Shown here piece by piece: positions 17,690 through 26,701 of a stretch of 64,000 nucleotides of DNA. A program made the position numbers and the translations under genes. The stretch is from the NCBI RefSeq assembly GCF_020819595.1, contig NZ_JAJHNP010000003.1, positions 62,001-126,000 on the forward strand, read 5' to 3'. The notes beneath the pieces are model-generated. The model ran no database searches. It was given only the letters and a program-made list of their open reading frames with translations, and had not been told where the DNA came from. The DNA is from Streptomyces barringtoniae. Its GTDB lineage: Bacteria; Actinomycetota; Actinomycetes; Streptomycetales; Streptomycetaceae. How positions within the stretch are numbered: the first letter of the stretch is position 1; each line of letters begins with the position of its first letter.

Positions 17690-17760
17690 CGCTGTCGTAC
17701 TCGCGGCACTCTCAGCGCACCTGCTCCCGCCACCACGGCGTCCGCTACTGGTTCAAGTAG
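17690..17760 (+). pseudogene. DUF3761-like C-terminal fragment
   Basis: The frame LSYSRHSQRTCSRHHGVRYW, followed by FK and a stop, resembles the C-terminus of DUF3761 secreted proteins (YSxSQHxxGTCSxHGGVxxW). Only the last 23 residues remain, and nothing upstream in frame fits the family. A hairpin terminator follows 15 bases after the stop, as if the original gene end was kept. Confidence 0.4.
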
Positions 17761-17774
17761 CCCGCCCTCGCACC

Positions 17775-17812
17775 GCAGGTCGCCTCCTCCGCAGCCGGAG
17801 AAGGCGACCTGC
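17775..17812. terminator. Hairpin between convergent coding ends
   Basis: GCAGGTCGCC (17775-17784) pairs perfectly with GGCGACCTGC (17803-17812), and an inner CTCCG/CGGAG pairing extends the stem. It lies between the DUF3761-like fragment and the 3' end of the minus-strand lamin-tail gene, so it may serve both directions. No U-run is visible, which is usual for Streptomyces. Confidence 0.65.
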
Positions 17813-17854
17813 GCGCTGACACCCGGCTACGAGCCGGGGCCACCTACCGTCGGG

Positions 17855-18397
17855 TCAGTGACGGTGTCCGCCGCGGTGATCGCGGTCGTCGCCACGATGA
17901 TCGCGGTCGTCGCCACGGTGGTCACCGCGGTGGTCGTCGTCACGGCCCCAGGAGACGGCGTCGACGAAGCGGCCGCGGTCGTTGCGCAGCGTCGCGGTGT
18001 CGCCGTCGTTCTCCCACGCCTCGCGGCGCCGGTCCTGGTACACGTCGGTGTGGCTGTCCCGGCCGAACCCGGTGTGGACCCGGACCGTGCCACGGCCCTC
18101 CAGCCACACGTGGCGGAACGTGTACGTGCGGCCGTCCTCGTCGGAGAGGGTCCAGCCCTCCAGGTTCACCGCCCGACGGGTCGAGTTGGTGATGTCCACC
18201 CACTCCCGGTTCAGCGAGCGGTTGGAACGGTCGTCGCGGCCCGGGGCGTCGTACTGCACACCGCTGATGTACACCGCGGTGTGCCACGGGTAGCCCGGGT
18301 GGTGGTCGGCGGCCGCCGCCGGCCATGCCACCGCGCCCAGGGCGGCGGCGGCCACGGCGGCGACGGCGGTCACGCGACGGACGGAAGAAGAAACGGA
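17855..18397 (-). CDS. Secreted lamin-tail-domain (LTD) protein with His/Asp-rich tail
   Basis: A 180-residue exported protein. A Sec signal peptide (SVRRVTAVAAVAAAALGAV, then WPAAAA) is cleaved around residue 30. The lamin tail domain follows, with YISGVQYDAPGRDD, REWVDITNSTRRAVNLEGW and DGDTATLRNDRGRFVDAVSW, all standard for bacterial LTD domains that mediate extracellular binding or sit beside nucleases. The last 28 residues repeat Asp, His, Arg and Gly (DDRDHRG units) with six His, an unusual, possibly metal-binding tail. I chose the GTG at 18397 because GGGGGA lies just before it, whereas the TTG at 18415 has none. Confidence 0.85.
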   Translation of the reverse strand, partial: SVSSSVRRVTAVAAVAAAALGAVAWPAAAADHHPGYPWHTAVYISGVQYDAPGRDDRSNRSLNREWVDITNSTRRAVNLEGWTLSDEDGRTYTFRHVWLEGRGTVRVHTGFGRDSHTDVYQDRRREAWENDGDTATLRNDRGRFVDAVSWGRDDDHRGDHRGDDRDHRGDDRDHRGGHRH

Positions 18398-18819
18398 CAC
18401 GAGGTCCCCCTTCAAGGGTGCTCACACTCAGCCGGTCGTGCCAGCAGAACCGCAGGCCGACTGGATGTGTTGTGCTGGTGTGCAGCCGGTTGGCCGCACA
18501 GCCACACCTTGCGCTCCACTCCCCCACACTGTGAGGGAAATGCGAAGAGCATTACCGTTTCAGCAAATTTCTGTAACTCACGCCTGCAATAACCATCTAA
18601 ATCCTGAATGCACCAGATTGGTGACATCTCGGGCTTACATGCCTTGCCAATACAGGCCTGAGGCAACCATCCGCCATCCGCGGCCGCCCACCACGACGAC
18701 AGCGTTCACCCGAAAGTGAGTAACAAAGCTGGAGAGGGGCCGGAGTCGGTGAGAGACGGCAGAGGCTTACTCACTGCGGGCGGGGCTCGGCCACAGGCCG
18801 GTCATCGGTAGCGCCCGCT
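18398..18819. other. Intergenic, AT-rich promoter-like stretch
   Basis: About 420 bases. From 18540 to 18660 the DNA is clearly AT-richer than its surroundings, and it lies upstream of the minus-strand LTD gene, so it probably contains that gene's promoter. No small gene is convincing. Confidence 0.45.
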
Positions 18820-19749
18820 TCAGCGGACGAACATGTCGTCGTTCTTGCGCACGAAATCGGCTATCCCTGAAGGGGGCCGCCCGGTGACCTGCTCCACGCC
18901 GTCCGACTTGCGGTCGTACCGGCTCTCCGCGTGAAGGCGGGCCATGGTGGAGATGTGCTGGAAGACGTGGTCCGGCAGCCCCAAGGACCTGAGGTCGTTG
19001 TCGATCCATTCCTGCAGCGGGACGTCGGTGTAGCTGACAGGCCGGCCCAGGGCTGAGGAGACTTCCGCGGCCATGGCGGTGATGTCCTCCGAGCGAGGGC
19101 CGGTCAGTTCGTAGATCCGGCCGACGTGCGGGGCCGGGTCGGCAAGGATCTTCTCCACGACCGCGGCCACGTCGCCGGCCGCCACCGGGGAGGTCTTCGC
19201 CCGGCCGAAGGGCAGTCTGATGGTGCCGTCTTTTGCGATCGACGAGAAACCGATGCGGAAGAGGGGGTTTTCCATGAAGACCGTGGGCCTGATCTGGACG
19301 ACGGGCAGGCCCGACCAGTCGAGAACCTGCTCGACCAGCCAGTGCTGTCGCTGCTGATGCGACTCGGAGGTGCTGGTGAGGTCCATCTCGGAGACCGTCA
19401 GCTGCGACATGTTGACGAACACTTCCAGGTGCCCGTACGCGCGCGCGACGGCCGCTGCCGTCATGGCGGCCTCCAGATACTGCGCCGAGACACCCATGCC
19501 GAAGTACATGCGTCCGCAGCCGGCCAAGGCGTCGGCGACGTCGCCCGCCCGCGTCAGGTCTCCGACGACGACCTGGGCGCCCGTCGCGCGCAGCGCCTGC
19601 GCCCGCTCGTCATCGCGACGCACCATGGCCCGGACGGGCAGGCCCCGTCGCCGAAGGCCTTCGACCACGGATCGCCCGATGGCGCCGACGCTGCCCGCAG
19701 CGCCGGTCACCAAAATGGGCAGCACACTGGCTTCCGACGTGTGGTCCAT
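18820..19749 (-). CDS. NmrA/SDR-atypical NAD(P)-binding protein
   Basis: A 309-residue atypical short-chain dehydrogenase of the NmrA/quinone-reductase-2-like group. The start ILVTGAAGSVGAIGRSVVEG holds the NADP-binding GxxGxxG, with AMVRRDDERA as the adenine-ribose loop. QIRPTVFMENPLF is the family's active-site segment, and a long C-terminal region (GRIYELTGPRSEDITAMA) follows. The classical YxxxK is not obvious, as in this subgroup. I chose the ATG at 19749 because the Rossmann strand begins 10 residues later. Earlier in-frame starts add about 30 residues unlike the family. It looks monocistronic. Confidence 0.82.
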   Translation of the reverse strand: MDHTSEASVLPILVTGAAGSVGAIGRSVVEGLRRRGLPVRAMVRRDDERAQALRATGAQVVVGDLTRAGDVADALAGCGRMYFGMGVSAQYLEAAMTAAAVARAYGHLEVFVNMSQLTVSEMDLTSTSESHQQRQHWLVEQVLDWSGLPVVQIRPTVFMENPLFRIGFSSIAKDGTIRLPFGRAKTSPVAAGDVAAVVEKILADPAPHVGRIYELTGPRSEDITAMAAEVSSALGRPVSYTDVPLQEWIDNDLRSLGLPDHVFQHISTMARLHAESRYDRKSDGVEQVTGRPPSGIADFVRKNDDMFVR

Positions 19750-19922
19750 AGGTGCACCGTGCAGCTCCCGCGGCCATGGCGCAACCGGGGCCATCCTCCG
19801 GTCCCCCTGGGCGACCAAGCGGAATGCGGGGCGCATGGTCGTCACTCGACCGGCACGCGCCCAGGGCTCAGACTCGGAACAAGTTCACCGCCAAATCACC
19901 TGGCCCGCCCCTCGGACGCGAG

Positions 19923-19982
19923 TGACGCGTGCAGGTAAGACAGGTGCAGGTATGACGGGTGCAGGTATGACGGGTGCAGGTA
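19923..19982 (+). repeat. 15-bp tandem repeat, 4 copies
   Basis: Four direct copies of a 15-base unit. The last two are exactly TGACGGGTGCAGGTA, and the first two differ at two or three positions. The array lies between the NmrA gene and the hydroxyquinol operon. The 15-base period keeps any frame open but no gene is supported. It could be slippage DNA or a protein-binding array. Confidence 0.85.
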
Positions 19983-20254
19983 AATGGTTGCGTCCCTGCT
20001 CCTCCCGGAGCATCGGGCGTGACATCACCAACTCCACGCCGGGCGCAGACGCCGACGCCGACGCCGTCAAACAACAACGCCGCATACGACCGTAACCCGA
20101 CCGGTCGGCCGCCCGGACCGCGCGCATGTTCGCGTCCCTCTTCCGGCACGCGCAGGACAACGACCGCACCGACCACGCCGAACGCGACCTTGGCATGCAG
20201 GCGACCCGTCAGCTGCCCGTTCCCCATGGCGCTCCGCCGCAGCACGCACGCGTG

Positions 20255-20288
20255 TTTCGTGCAGGGCTGCGCGCGAAACGTGCAGGAG
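20255..20288. promoter_or_regulatory. Inverted repeat upstream of the hydroxyquinol operon
   Basis: GTTTCG (20255-20260) and CGAAAC (20275-20280) form an inverted repeat with 14 bases between the arms. CGTGCAGG recurs after each arm. It ends about 75 bases upstream of the operon's first start codon, a plausible operator position. Size and position resemble operators of IclR-type catabolic regulators, but the only regulator gene near is AraC-type. Confidence 0.45.
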
Positions 20289-20362
20289 TTCACGCGGACG
20301 TCATCCGCATACTCGGTGGTCCAAGGGACCGACGCGACCGGATGACATGCGGAGGCAGTTCG

Positions 20363-22312
20363 ATGCGGACGTTCGTCTACACATCCCACCCCTCCCGGGT
20401 GGTCTTCGGTGCCGGCACGGTCGGCCGCCTCGGCGAGGAGGTCGAGCGGCTGGGCTGCTCCCGGGTGCTGCTGCTGTCCAGCGGATCCCTCGCGGCAGCC
20501 TCCGACCAGGTCCGCGAGGCGCTCGGCGACCTCCTGGCGGCGGAGTTCGACGGCGCGGCCATGCACACGCCGGTCGAGGTGACCGAACAAGCGCTCATGG
20601 TGCTCAGGGAGTCCTCCGCGGACAGCATCGTCGCCGTCGGGGGCGGTTCGACGACGGGTCTGTCCAAGGCGCTCGCGCTGCGGACGGGACTGCCGCAGGT
20701 GATCCTTCCGACCACGTACGCCGGCTCCGAGGTGACACCCGTCCTCGGCGAGACCCGCGACGGACGCAAGGTCACCCAGTCGTCACCGGAGATCCTGCCC
20801 GAGACCGTCGTCTACGACGTCGACTTCACCCTGACCCTGCCGCTGTCCCTGACGGTCACGAGTGGCATCAACGCGCTCGCCCACGCCGTCGAGGCCCTGT
20901 ACGCCGCCGACGCCAATCCGGTGACCGACCAGCAGGCCCTCGACGCGATCTCCCGCATCGCCCGGGCGCTGCCACGCCTCGCGGCCGACCCGGCCGACCT
21001 GGAGGCGCGCGCCGACCTGCTGCACGCGGCCTGGCTGGCCGGGACCTGCCTCGCCACGGTGGGTATGGGCCTGCACCACAAGCTGTGCCACACGCTCGGC
21101 GGCAGCTTCGATCTGCCGCACGCCGAGACGCACACCGTCGTGCTGCCGCATGCCATGGCCTACAACGCGCACGCGGTGCCCGGCGTGATGCGCCGTGTCG
21201 CAGACGCCCTGGGCGTACCGGACGCCCCCAGCGGCGTGTACGACCTGGTCGCCTCCCTGGGCGGCCCGACCTCGCTGCGCGCTCTCGGCATGCCGGAGTC
21301 CGGCCTCGCCCGCGCGGCCGAGCTGGCCACCTCGACGCCGTACCCGAACCCGCGCGAGCTGACCACCGAGGGCATCGCGGAGCTGCTGGCCGGCGCCTGG
21401 CACGGACGCCGCCCCGAGGGTCCTCAGTCCACGGAAGCCAAGCTGGCCCGTCTCACCGACCAGGTCGTCGCCAGCTTCGCGCGGGCCCCCGACCCGCGCG
21501 TGCGCACCCTGCTGAGCGACCTGGTCCGCCATCTGCACACCTTCGTCGCCGCCAACGACGTCACCGACTCCGAATGGCAGTACGCCATCGACTTCCTCAC
21601 CCGCACCGGCGGCATCTGCAGCCCGACGCGACAGGAGTTCGTGCTGCTGTCGGACACACTCGGTGTCTCCAGCGCCGTGGACCTGCTCACCAACTCCCGT
21701 ACGCCCCACACCACTCCGTCCGCGGTGCTCGGTCCCTTCTACGTGGAGGACCCGCCCGACACCCCACGCGGCGGCGACATCTCCGACGGGCTGCCCGGCA
21801 CCCCGCTCTGGGTGGACGTGCGGGTCACGGACGCCGAAGGTGCGCCGGTCGAGGACGTGGTCGTGGACGTGTGGCAGTCCAACGAGGACGGTTTCTACGA
21901 CGTCCAACTCCCCGACCTGGAAGGGCCGGTGCTGCGTGGCCGGCTGCGCACCGACGCCGATGGCCGGATCATGTTCTGGTCCATCCTGCCCTCGGAGTAT
22001 CCGATCCCGGAGGACGGGCCGGTCGGGCAGATGCTCGCCGCGGTCGGGCGCCATCCCTACCGGGCGCCGCACCTGCACTTCATGTTCGACGCGCCCGGTC
22101 ACCGCCGGCTCGTCACGCAGCTGTTCGTCTCGGGCGGCGCCTACCTCGACAGCGACACCGTCTTCGGCGTCAAGGACGAGCTGATCGTCGACTTCGCGCC
22201 GCAGACCGGCCCCGCTCCCGACGGCCGCCCGGTCGACGGCGAGTGGCGCCGGCTCGACTACACCTTCCGACTCGCCCCCCTGGCAGGATGCCCGAGGAGT
22301 GCCCGCCCATGA
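20363..22312 (+). CDS. Maleylacetate reductase - hydroxyquinol 1,2-dioxygenase fusion
   Basis: A 649-residue natural fusion of two consecutive pathway enzymes. Residues 1 to about 355 are an iron-type alcohol dehydrogenase family maleylacetate reductase: GCSRVLLLSSGS, IVAVGGGSTTGLSKALAL, PTTYAGSEVTPV and the metal-site region LHHKLCHTLGG (His238/239). Residues about 365-649 are an intradiol dioxygenase with the N-terminal helical domain of hydroxyquinol 1,2-dioxygenases and GPFYVEDPP. Fe(III) ligands are Tyr512 (DGFYDVQ), Tyr566, His570 and His572 (HPYRAPHLHF). The C-terminal half opens hydroxyquinol to maleylacetate, and the N-terminal half reduces that to 3-oxoadipate. The ATG is preceded by GGAGG. 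The stop overlaps the next start (ATGA). Confidence 0.93.
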   Translation: MRTFVYTSHPSRVVFGAGTVGRLGEEVERLGCSRVLLLSSGSLAAASDQVREALGDLLAAEFDGAAMHTPVEVTEQALMVLRESSADSIVAVGGGSTTGLSKALALRTGLPQVILPTTYAGSEVTPVLGETRDGRKVTQSSPEILPETVVYDVDFTLTLPLSLTVTSGINALAHAVEALYAADANPVTDQQALDAISRIARALPRLAADPADLEARADLLHAAWLAGTCLATVGMGLHHKLCHTLGGSFDLPHAETHTVVLPHAMAYNAHAVPGVMRRVADALGVPDAPSGVYDLVASLGGPTSLRALGMPESGLARAAELATSTPYPNPRELTTEGIAELLAGAWHGRRPEGPQSTEAKLARLTDQVVASFARAPDPRVRTLLSDLVRHLHTFVAANDVTDSEWQYAIDFLTRTGGICSPTRQEFVLLSDTLGVSSAVDLLTNSRTPHTTPSAVLGPFYVEDPPDTPRGGDISDGLPGTPLWVDVRVTDAEGAPVEDVVVDVWQSNEDGFYDVQLPDLEGPVLRGRLRTDADGRIMFWSILPSEYPIPEDGPVGQMLAAVGRHPYRAPHLHFMFDAPGHRRLVTQLFVSGGAYLDSDTVFGVKDELIVDFAPQTGPAPDGRPVDGEWRRLDYTFRLAPLAGCPRSARP

Positions 22313-24081
22313 CCATCACCCCTGCGCACGACACGTACGACACCGACGTCCTCGTCGTCGGCAGCGGCCCCGCCGGGGGTTCCGCCGCACTGCTGCTGGC
22401 CACCTACGGCATCCGCACCCTCCTGGTGACGAAGTACGGCTGGCTGGCCAACACACCGCGGGCGCACATCACCAACCAGCGCACCATGGAGGTCCTGCGC
22501 GACCTCGGCGTGGAATCCGAGGCGCTGGCTGTCGGCAGCCCGTCCCACCTCATGGGCGACACGGTGCTGTGCACCTCGCTGACCGGGCACGAGATCGGCC
22601 GCATCCGCACCTGGGGCACCGGGCCGGCGACGATCAGCGAATACGCGGCCAAGAGCCCCTGCGAGATGATCGACCTGCCGCAGACCTACCTGGAGCCGAT
22701 CCTCGTGAACAACGCGGCGGCCCGCGGCGCCAAGGTCCGCTTCGACACCGAGTTCCTCAGCTTCACCCAGGACGACAGCGGCGTCACCGCGCGGCTGCGC
22801 GACCGGGTCCGCGGCGACGAGTTCATCGTACGGGCCCGCTACCTGATCGGCGCGGACGGCGGGCGCAGCACGGTCGCCGAGCAGCTCGGCCTCCCCTTCG
22901 ACGGCCGCATGGCCAAGGCCGGAAGCATGAACATCGTCTTCAAGGCCGACCTCACCCGCTACTGCGCCCACCGGCCGAGCGTCCTGTACTGGGTGCTGCA
23001 GCCCGGGGCTGAGACCGGCGGCATCGGCATGGGCCTGGTCCGCATGGTCCGTCCGTGGAACGAGTGGCTGCTGGTGTGGGGTTACGACATCGAGCAGCCG
23101 CCCCCGGAGGTGGACGAGGAGGCGGCGCGGCGGATCGTGCGCGACCTCATCGGCGACCCCGACCTGCCGGTGGAGATCACCTCCACCTCGCTGTGGACGG
23201 TCAACCACAGCTACGCCTCGGCGTACGGGTCCGGGCGGGTCTTCTGTGCGGGCGACGCGGTACACCGTCATCCGCCGTCCAACGGGCTCGGCTCCAACAC
23301 CTCCGTGCAGGACTCCTACAACCTCGCCTGGAAGCTCGCGATGGTGATCCGCGGCGAGGCCGGCCCCGGGCTGCTCGACAGCTACTCCGCTGAACGGGCC
23401 CCCGTCGGGCGGCAGATCGTCGAACGGGCCAACCTCAGCCGCGACCAGTTCGGACCGATCTTCGACGTGCTCGGCATCGGCGGTGGCGCCGACCACGAGG
23501 CCATCACCGAGGGGCTCGCGGTGCTGGGCGCGCCGACGCCCGAGGGTGCCAAGAAGCGGCGCCGGCTCGAAGAGGCGATCCAGCTCAAGAACTACGAGTT
23601 CAACGCACACGGCGTGGAGATGAACCAGCGCTACGTCTCCGCCGCGGTGCTTCCCGACGACGACTGCGCCGAAGTCTGGGAACAGGACCGGGAGTTGGTG
23701 GCCCAGACGACCACCCGCCCCGGCGCGAAGCTGCCGCACGCCTGGCTCGTCGACGCCCACGGCGAACGGCTGTCCACGCTGGACGTCGTCGGCGAGGGCA
23801 CCTTCACCGTGCTGACCGGCCTGTCGGGCGGCGTCTGGGAAACGGCCGCGACCGCGTGCGGGGCAGAACTCGGCGTCCCGCTGCGGGTGGCGCGCATCGG
23901 TGACGCCAACTGCCGTGACGCGTACGGCGAGTGGAGCCGGGTGAGCGAGATCGCCGAGGACGGCGTGCTGCTGGTGCGCCCCGACGGCTACGTCGCCTGG
24001 CGCCGCGCCACGGCACCCGCAAGCGCGCAGTGGGCCCAGGACGAACTTCACGGCGCGCTGCGCCGGGTGCTGGACCGGTAG
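22309..24081 (+). CDS. FAD-dependent phenol-type monooxygenase (probable resorcinol/phenol hydroxylase)
   Basis: A 590-residue single-component flavoprotein monooxygenase of the TfdB/PheA type. FAD motifs are [15 protein letters not shown] (residues 17-30), [16 protein letters not shown], and [16 protein letters not shown], the GD motif that binds both FAD and NADPH. The C-terminal thioredoxin-like domain (from about residue 430) is present. It overlaps the fusion gene by four bases, so the products are made together. The pathway context requires a hydroxylase that yields hydroxyquinol, so resorcinol or a para-substituted phenol is the likely substrate. That is inference. No small reductase partner is present, consistent with a one-component enzyme. 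Confidence 0.88.
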   Translation: MTITPAHDTYDTDVLVVGSGPAGGSAALLLATYGIRTLLVTKYGWLANTPRAHITNQRTMEVLRDLGVESEALAVGSPSHLMGDTVLCTSLTGHEIGRIRTWGTGPATISEYAAKSPCEMIDLPQTYLEPILVNNAAARGAKVRFDTEFLSFTQDDSGVTARLRDRVRGDEFIVRARYLIGADGGRSTVAEQLGLPFDGRMAKAGSMNIVFKADLTRYCAHRPSVLYWVLQPGAETGGIGMGLVRMVRPWNEWLLVWGYDIEQPPPEVDEEAARRIVRDLIGDPDLPVEITSTSLWTVNHSYASAYGSGRVFCAGDAVHRHPPSNGLGSNTSVQDSYNLAWKLAMVIRGEAGPGLLDSYSAERAPVGRQIVERANLSRDQFGPIFDVLGIGGGADHEAITEGLAVLGAPTPEGAKKRRRLEEAIQLKNYEFNAHGVEMNQRYVSAAVLPDDDCAEVWEQDRELVAQTTTRPGAKLPHAWLVDAHGERLSTLDVVGEGTFTVLTGLSGGVWETAATACGAELGVPLRVARIGDANCRDAYGEWSRVSEIAEDGVLLVRPDGYVAWRRATAPASAQWAQDELHGALRRVLDR

Positions 24082-24092
24082 GAGAGAACGGG

Positions 24093-24851
24093 ATGGACAA
24101 GGTGATGGCCACGGCCGCGGAGGCCCTGGCGGACGTGACGGACGGCCGGTCGTTCGCCGTCGGAGGCTTCGGGCTGAGCGGCGTCCCGGAGGTGCTCATC
24201 GCCGCCCTGTACGAGAGCGGGGCGGGCGGCCTGACGGTCGTGTCCAACAACTGCGGCGTCGACGGGCGTGGCCTCGGGATCCTGCTGGCCGCGGGGCGGA
24301 TCAACCGGGTCACCGGCTCATACATCGGCGAGAACAAGGAGTTCGCCCGCCAGTACCTCGCGGGCGAGCTGGAGGTCGAGCTGACGCCGCAGGGCACGCT
24401 CGCCGAGCGGCTGCGGGCGGGCGGCGCGGGGATCCCTGCCTTCTACACCCCGGCCGGCGTCGGCACACAGGTCGCCGAGGGCGGACTGCCGTGGCGCTAC
24501 GCCGCGGACGGATCGGTGGCGGTGGCCTCGCCGCCGAAGGAAGTGCGTACCTTCGGCGACGTGGACCACATCCTGGAACACGCCATCACCACGGACTACG
24601 CGCTGGTCAGGGCGGCGCGCGGGGATCGCCACGGCAACCTCGTCTTCCGCCGCGCGGCGCGCAACTTCAACCCGCTGGCCGCCATGGCCGGGCGCATCAC
24701 CGTCGCCGAGGTGGAGGAGCTCGTGGAGCCGGGCGTACTCGACCCGGACGAGATCCATCTGCCGGGGGTCTTCGTGCAGCGCGTCGTGGCGCTCACCCCG
24801 GAGCAGGCGGCCGACAAGGGAATCGAGAAGAGGACGGTGCGCGAGCGATGA
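24093..24851 (+). CDS. pcaI: 3-oxoadipate (3-oxoacid) CoA-transferase subunit A
   Basis: A 252-residue alpha subunit of the family I CoA transferases (SCOT/PcaI type). Segments include [45 protein letters not shown] [13 protein letters not shown] and [13 protein letters not shown], all standard. With subunit B it moves CoA from succinyl-CoA to 3-oxoadipate. It begins 12 bases after the monooxygenase stop, with AGGAGAG as ribosome site, and ends overlapping subunit B. The neighbours support 3-oxoadipate rather than acetoacetate as substrate. The symbol is by pathway analogy. Confidence 0.9.
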   Translation: MDKVMATAAEALADVTDGRSFAVGGFGLSGVPEVLIAALYESGAGGLTVVSNNCGVDGRGLGILLAAGRINRVTGSYIGENKEFARQYLAGELEVELTPQGTLAERLRAGGAGIPAFYTPAGVGTQVAEGGLPWRYAADGSVAVASPPKEVRTFGDVDHILEHAITTDYALVRAARGDRHGNLVFRRAARNFNPLAAMAGRITVAEVEELVEPGVLDPDEIHLPGVFVQRVVALTPEQAADKGIEKRTVRER

Positions 24852-25492
24852 GCTGGAGCAGGGACGAGATGGCGGCGCGCGCCGCGAGCGAGCTGCGGGA
24901 CGGCGACTACGTCAATCTGGGCATCGGGCTGCCCACCCGTGTGGCCGACTTCCTGCCGCCGGGCGTCGACGTCGTCCTGCACTCGGAGAACGGGCTGCTC
25001 GGCGTCGGGCCGTACCCGTCGCCCGACGAGGTCGACGCCGACCTCATCAACGCGGGCAAGGAGACGGTGACCGTACGGCCGGGGGCGTCCTTCTTCGACT
25101 CCTCGCTGTCCTTCGGCATGATCCGTGGCGGCCACATCGACACCGCCGTCCTGGGCGCGCTGCAGGTCTCGGTCCGCGGCGACCTCGCCAACTGGGCGGT
25201 CCCCGGAAAGATGATCAAAGGGATGGGCGGTGCGATGGACCTCGTCCACGGCGCCGGCCGGGTCGTCGTACTCATGGAGCACCTGACGAAGGACGGCACC
25301 TCCAAGATCGTCCGGGAGTGCACGCTACCGCTCACCGGCCGCGCCTGCGTGCACCGGATCATCACCGACCTGTGCGTCCTCGACGTCACGCCCGGCGGGC
25401 TCGAGCTCGTCGAGCTCGCCCCCGATGTGACGGCTGATCAGGTCGCCGCTCACACGCCATTCCTCATCAGTCCTGCTGGGAGCAACCGATGA
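24848..25492 (+). CDS. pcaJ: 3-oxoadipate (3-oxoacid) CoA-transferase subunit B
   Basis: A 214-residue beta subunit. The catalytic Glu47, which forms the glutamyl-CoA thioester, lies in [24 protein letters not shown] precedes it, and [17 protein letters not shown] and [12 protein letters not shown] follow as in PcaJ/ScoB. It overlaps subunit A by four bases (ATGA) and the thiolase by four bases. This stop/start coupling runs through much of the operon and suggests equimolar synthesis. Confidence 0.92.
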   Translation: MSWSRDEMAARAASELRDGDYVNLGIGLPTRVADFLPPGVDVVLHSENGLLGVGPYPSPDEVDADLINAGKETVTVRPGASFFDSSLSFGMIRGGHIDTAVLGALQVSVRGDLANWAVPGKMIKGMGGAMDLVHGAGRVVVLMEHLTKDGTSKIVRECTLPLTGRACVHRIITDLCVLDVTPGGLELVELAPDVTADQVAAHTPFLISPAGSNR

Positions 25493-26679
25493 TCGAGCGC
25501 CCGCGTGACGTGTACGTCGTCGACGCCGTCCGTACCCCTTTCGGCCGATACGGCGGTGCCCTGGCGGGCGTACGACCGGACGACCTCGCCGCGGGAGTGC
25601 TGCGCGCCCTGGTGGAGCGCAGCCCCGGCCTGGACCCCGCGCGCATCGACGACGTGCTGCTCGGCAACGCGAACGGCGCGGGCGAGGAGAACCGCGACGT
25701 GGCCCGCATGGCCGTGCTGCTCGCCGGGCTCCCGGTCACCGTGCCGGGCGCCACGGTCAACCGGCTGTGCGGATCCGGTATGGAGGCAGTCATCCAGGCG
25801 GCGCGCGCCATCGCGCTCGGCGACGCGTCGATCGCGGTGGCGGGCGGTGTGGAGTCGATGACCCGCGCGCCCTGGGTGCTGCCGAAGCCCGAGCGGGCCT
25901 TTCCGGTGAAGGATCAGCAGCTGTACTCGACGACGCTCGGCTGGCGGATGGTGAACCCGCGGATGCCGGCGGAATGGACGATCCCGCTCGGCGAGAGCGC
26001 GGAACTCGTCGGTGCCAAGTACGCCGTCACCCGGGAGGCACAGGACGCGTTCGCCCTGGCCAGCCACCGCAACGCCGCCCGCGCCTGGCGCGAGGGCGCG
26101 TACGCGGGAGAGATCACCTCTGTCGAGGGGGTGGACCTGCCCCGCGACGAGGGCATCCGGGACAACACCTCCCTGGAGGCACTCGCCCGGCTGAAGCCGG
26201 CCTTCACGGCGGACGGCACGATCACGGCCGGGAACGCCTCGCCGCTCAACGACGGGGCAGCCGCGCTGCTGCTCGCCGACGAGGAAGGCCTGGCGGCGAT
26301 CGGGCGTGAGCCCCTGGCCCGGGTCCGGGCGGCGGCGGTGACGGGCATCGAGCCGCAGTACTTCGGGCTCGGCCCGGTCGACGCCATCCGCAAGGTGCTC
26401 GCCAAGGCTGCGGTCGCTCCCGGCGATCTGCACACGGTCGAGCTGAACGAGGCCTACGCGGCCCAGGCACTGGCCTGCCTGGCCGCACTGCCGGAACTCG
26501 ACCCAGAGGTGGTCAACCCCCGCGGCGGCGCAATCGCCATCGGCCACCCGCTGGGCGCGTCGGGTGCCCGTATCACCGGAGCGGTCGCGCACCAGCTGGC
26601 CGCGGCGGGCACCGGGACGGGCCTGGCAGCGCTGTGCATCGGGGTGGGCCAGGCACTGGCCCTGGTACTCGAACGCTGA
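25489..26679 (+). CDS. pcaF: 3-oxoadipyl-CoA thiolase (acetyl-CoA acyltransferase)
   Basis: A 396-residue thiolase. The acylated Cys sits in [11 protein letters not shown], the catalytic His in [12 protein letters not shown], and the second Cys in LCIGVGQ. The last motif has Ala after Gln where Gly is usual (CxGxGQG). [12 protein letters not shown] is the conserved NEAFA-type loop. In this operon it should cleave 3-oxoadipyl-CoA to acetyl-CoA and succinyl-CoA, the last step of the pathway. The length is normal for PcaF. It is the last gene of the operon, and the convergent AraC regulator ends 22 bases beyond its stop. Confidence 0.9.
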   Translation: MIERPRDVYVVDAVRTPFGRYGGALAGVRPDDLAAGVLRALVERSPGLDPARIDDVLLGNANGAGEENRDVARMAVLLAGLPVTVPGATVNRLCGSGMEAVIQAARAIALGDASIAVAGGVESMTRAPWVLPKPERAFPVKDQQLYSTTLGWRMVNPRMPAEWTIPLGESAELVGAKYAVTREAQDAFALASHRNAARAWREGAYAGEITSVEGVDLPRDEGIRDNTSLEALARLKPAFTADGTITAGNASPLNDGAAALLLADEEGLAAIGREPLARVRAAAVTGIEPQYFGLGPVDAIRKVLAKAAVAPGDLHTVELNEAYAAQALACLAALPELDPEVVNPRGGAIAIGHPLGASGARITGAVAHQLAAAGTGTGLAALCIGVGQALALVLER

Positions 26680-26701
26680 GACGGGCCCGTGGGCGGCCTC
26701 C

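Noticed and set aside
17650..17690. A tRNA gene suggested by GGTTCGAATCCTGC
   Set aside because: The loop has one extra base for a T-arm, and no anticodon stem or matching acceptor arm lies upstream. Kept only as a possible attachment-site relic.
20347..24081. A 1244-codon frame starting before the hydroxyquinol fusion and running through the monooxygenase
   Set aside because: Only its last part is real (the monooxygenase from 22309). The earlier part reads the fusion gene in the wrong frame and is Arg/Pro-rich.
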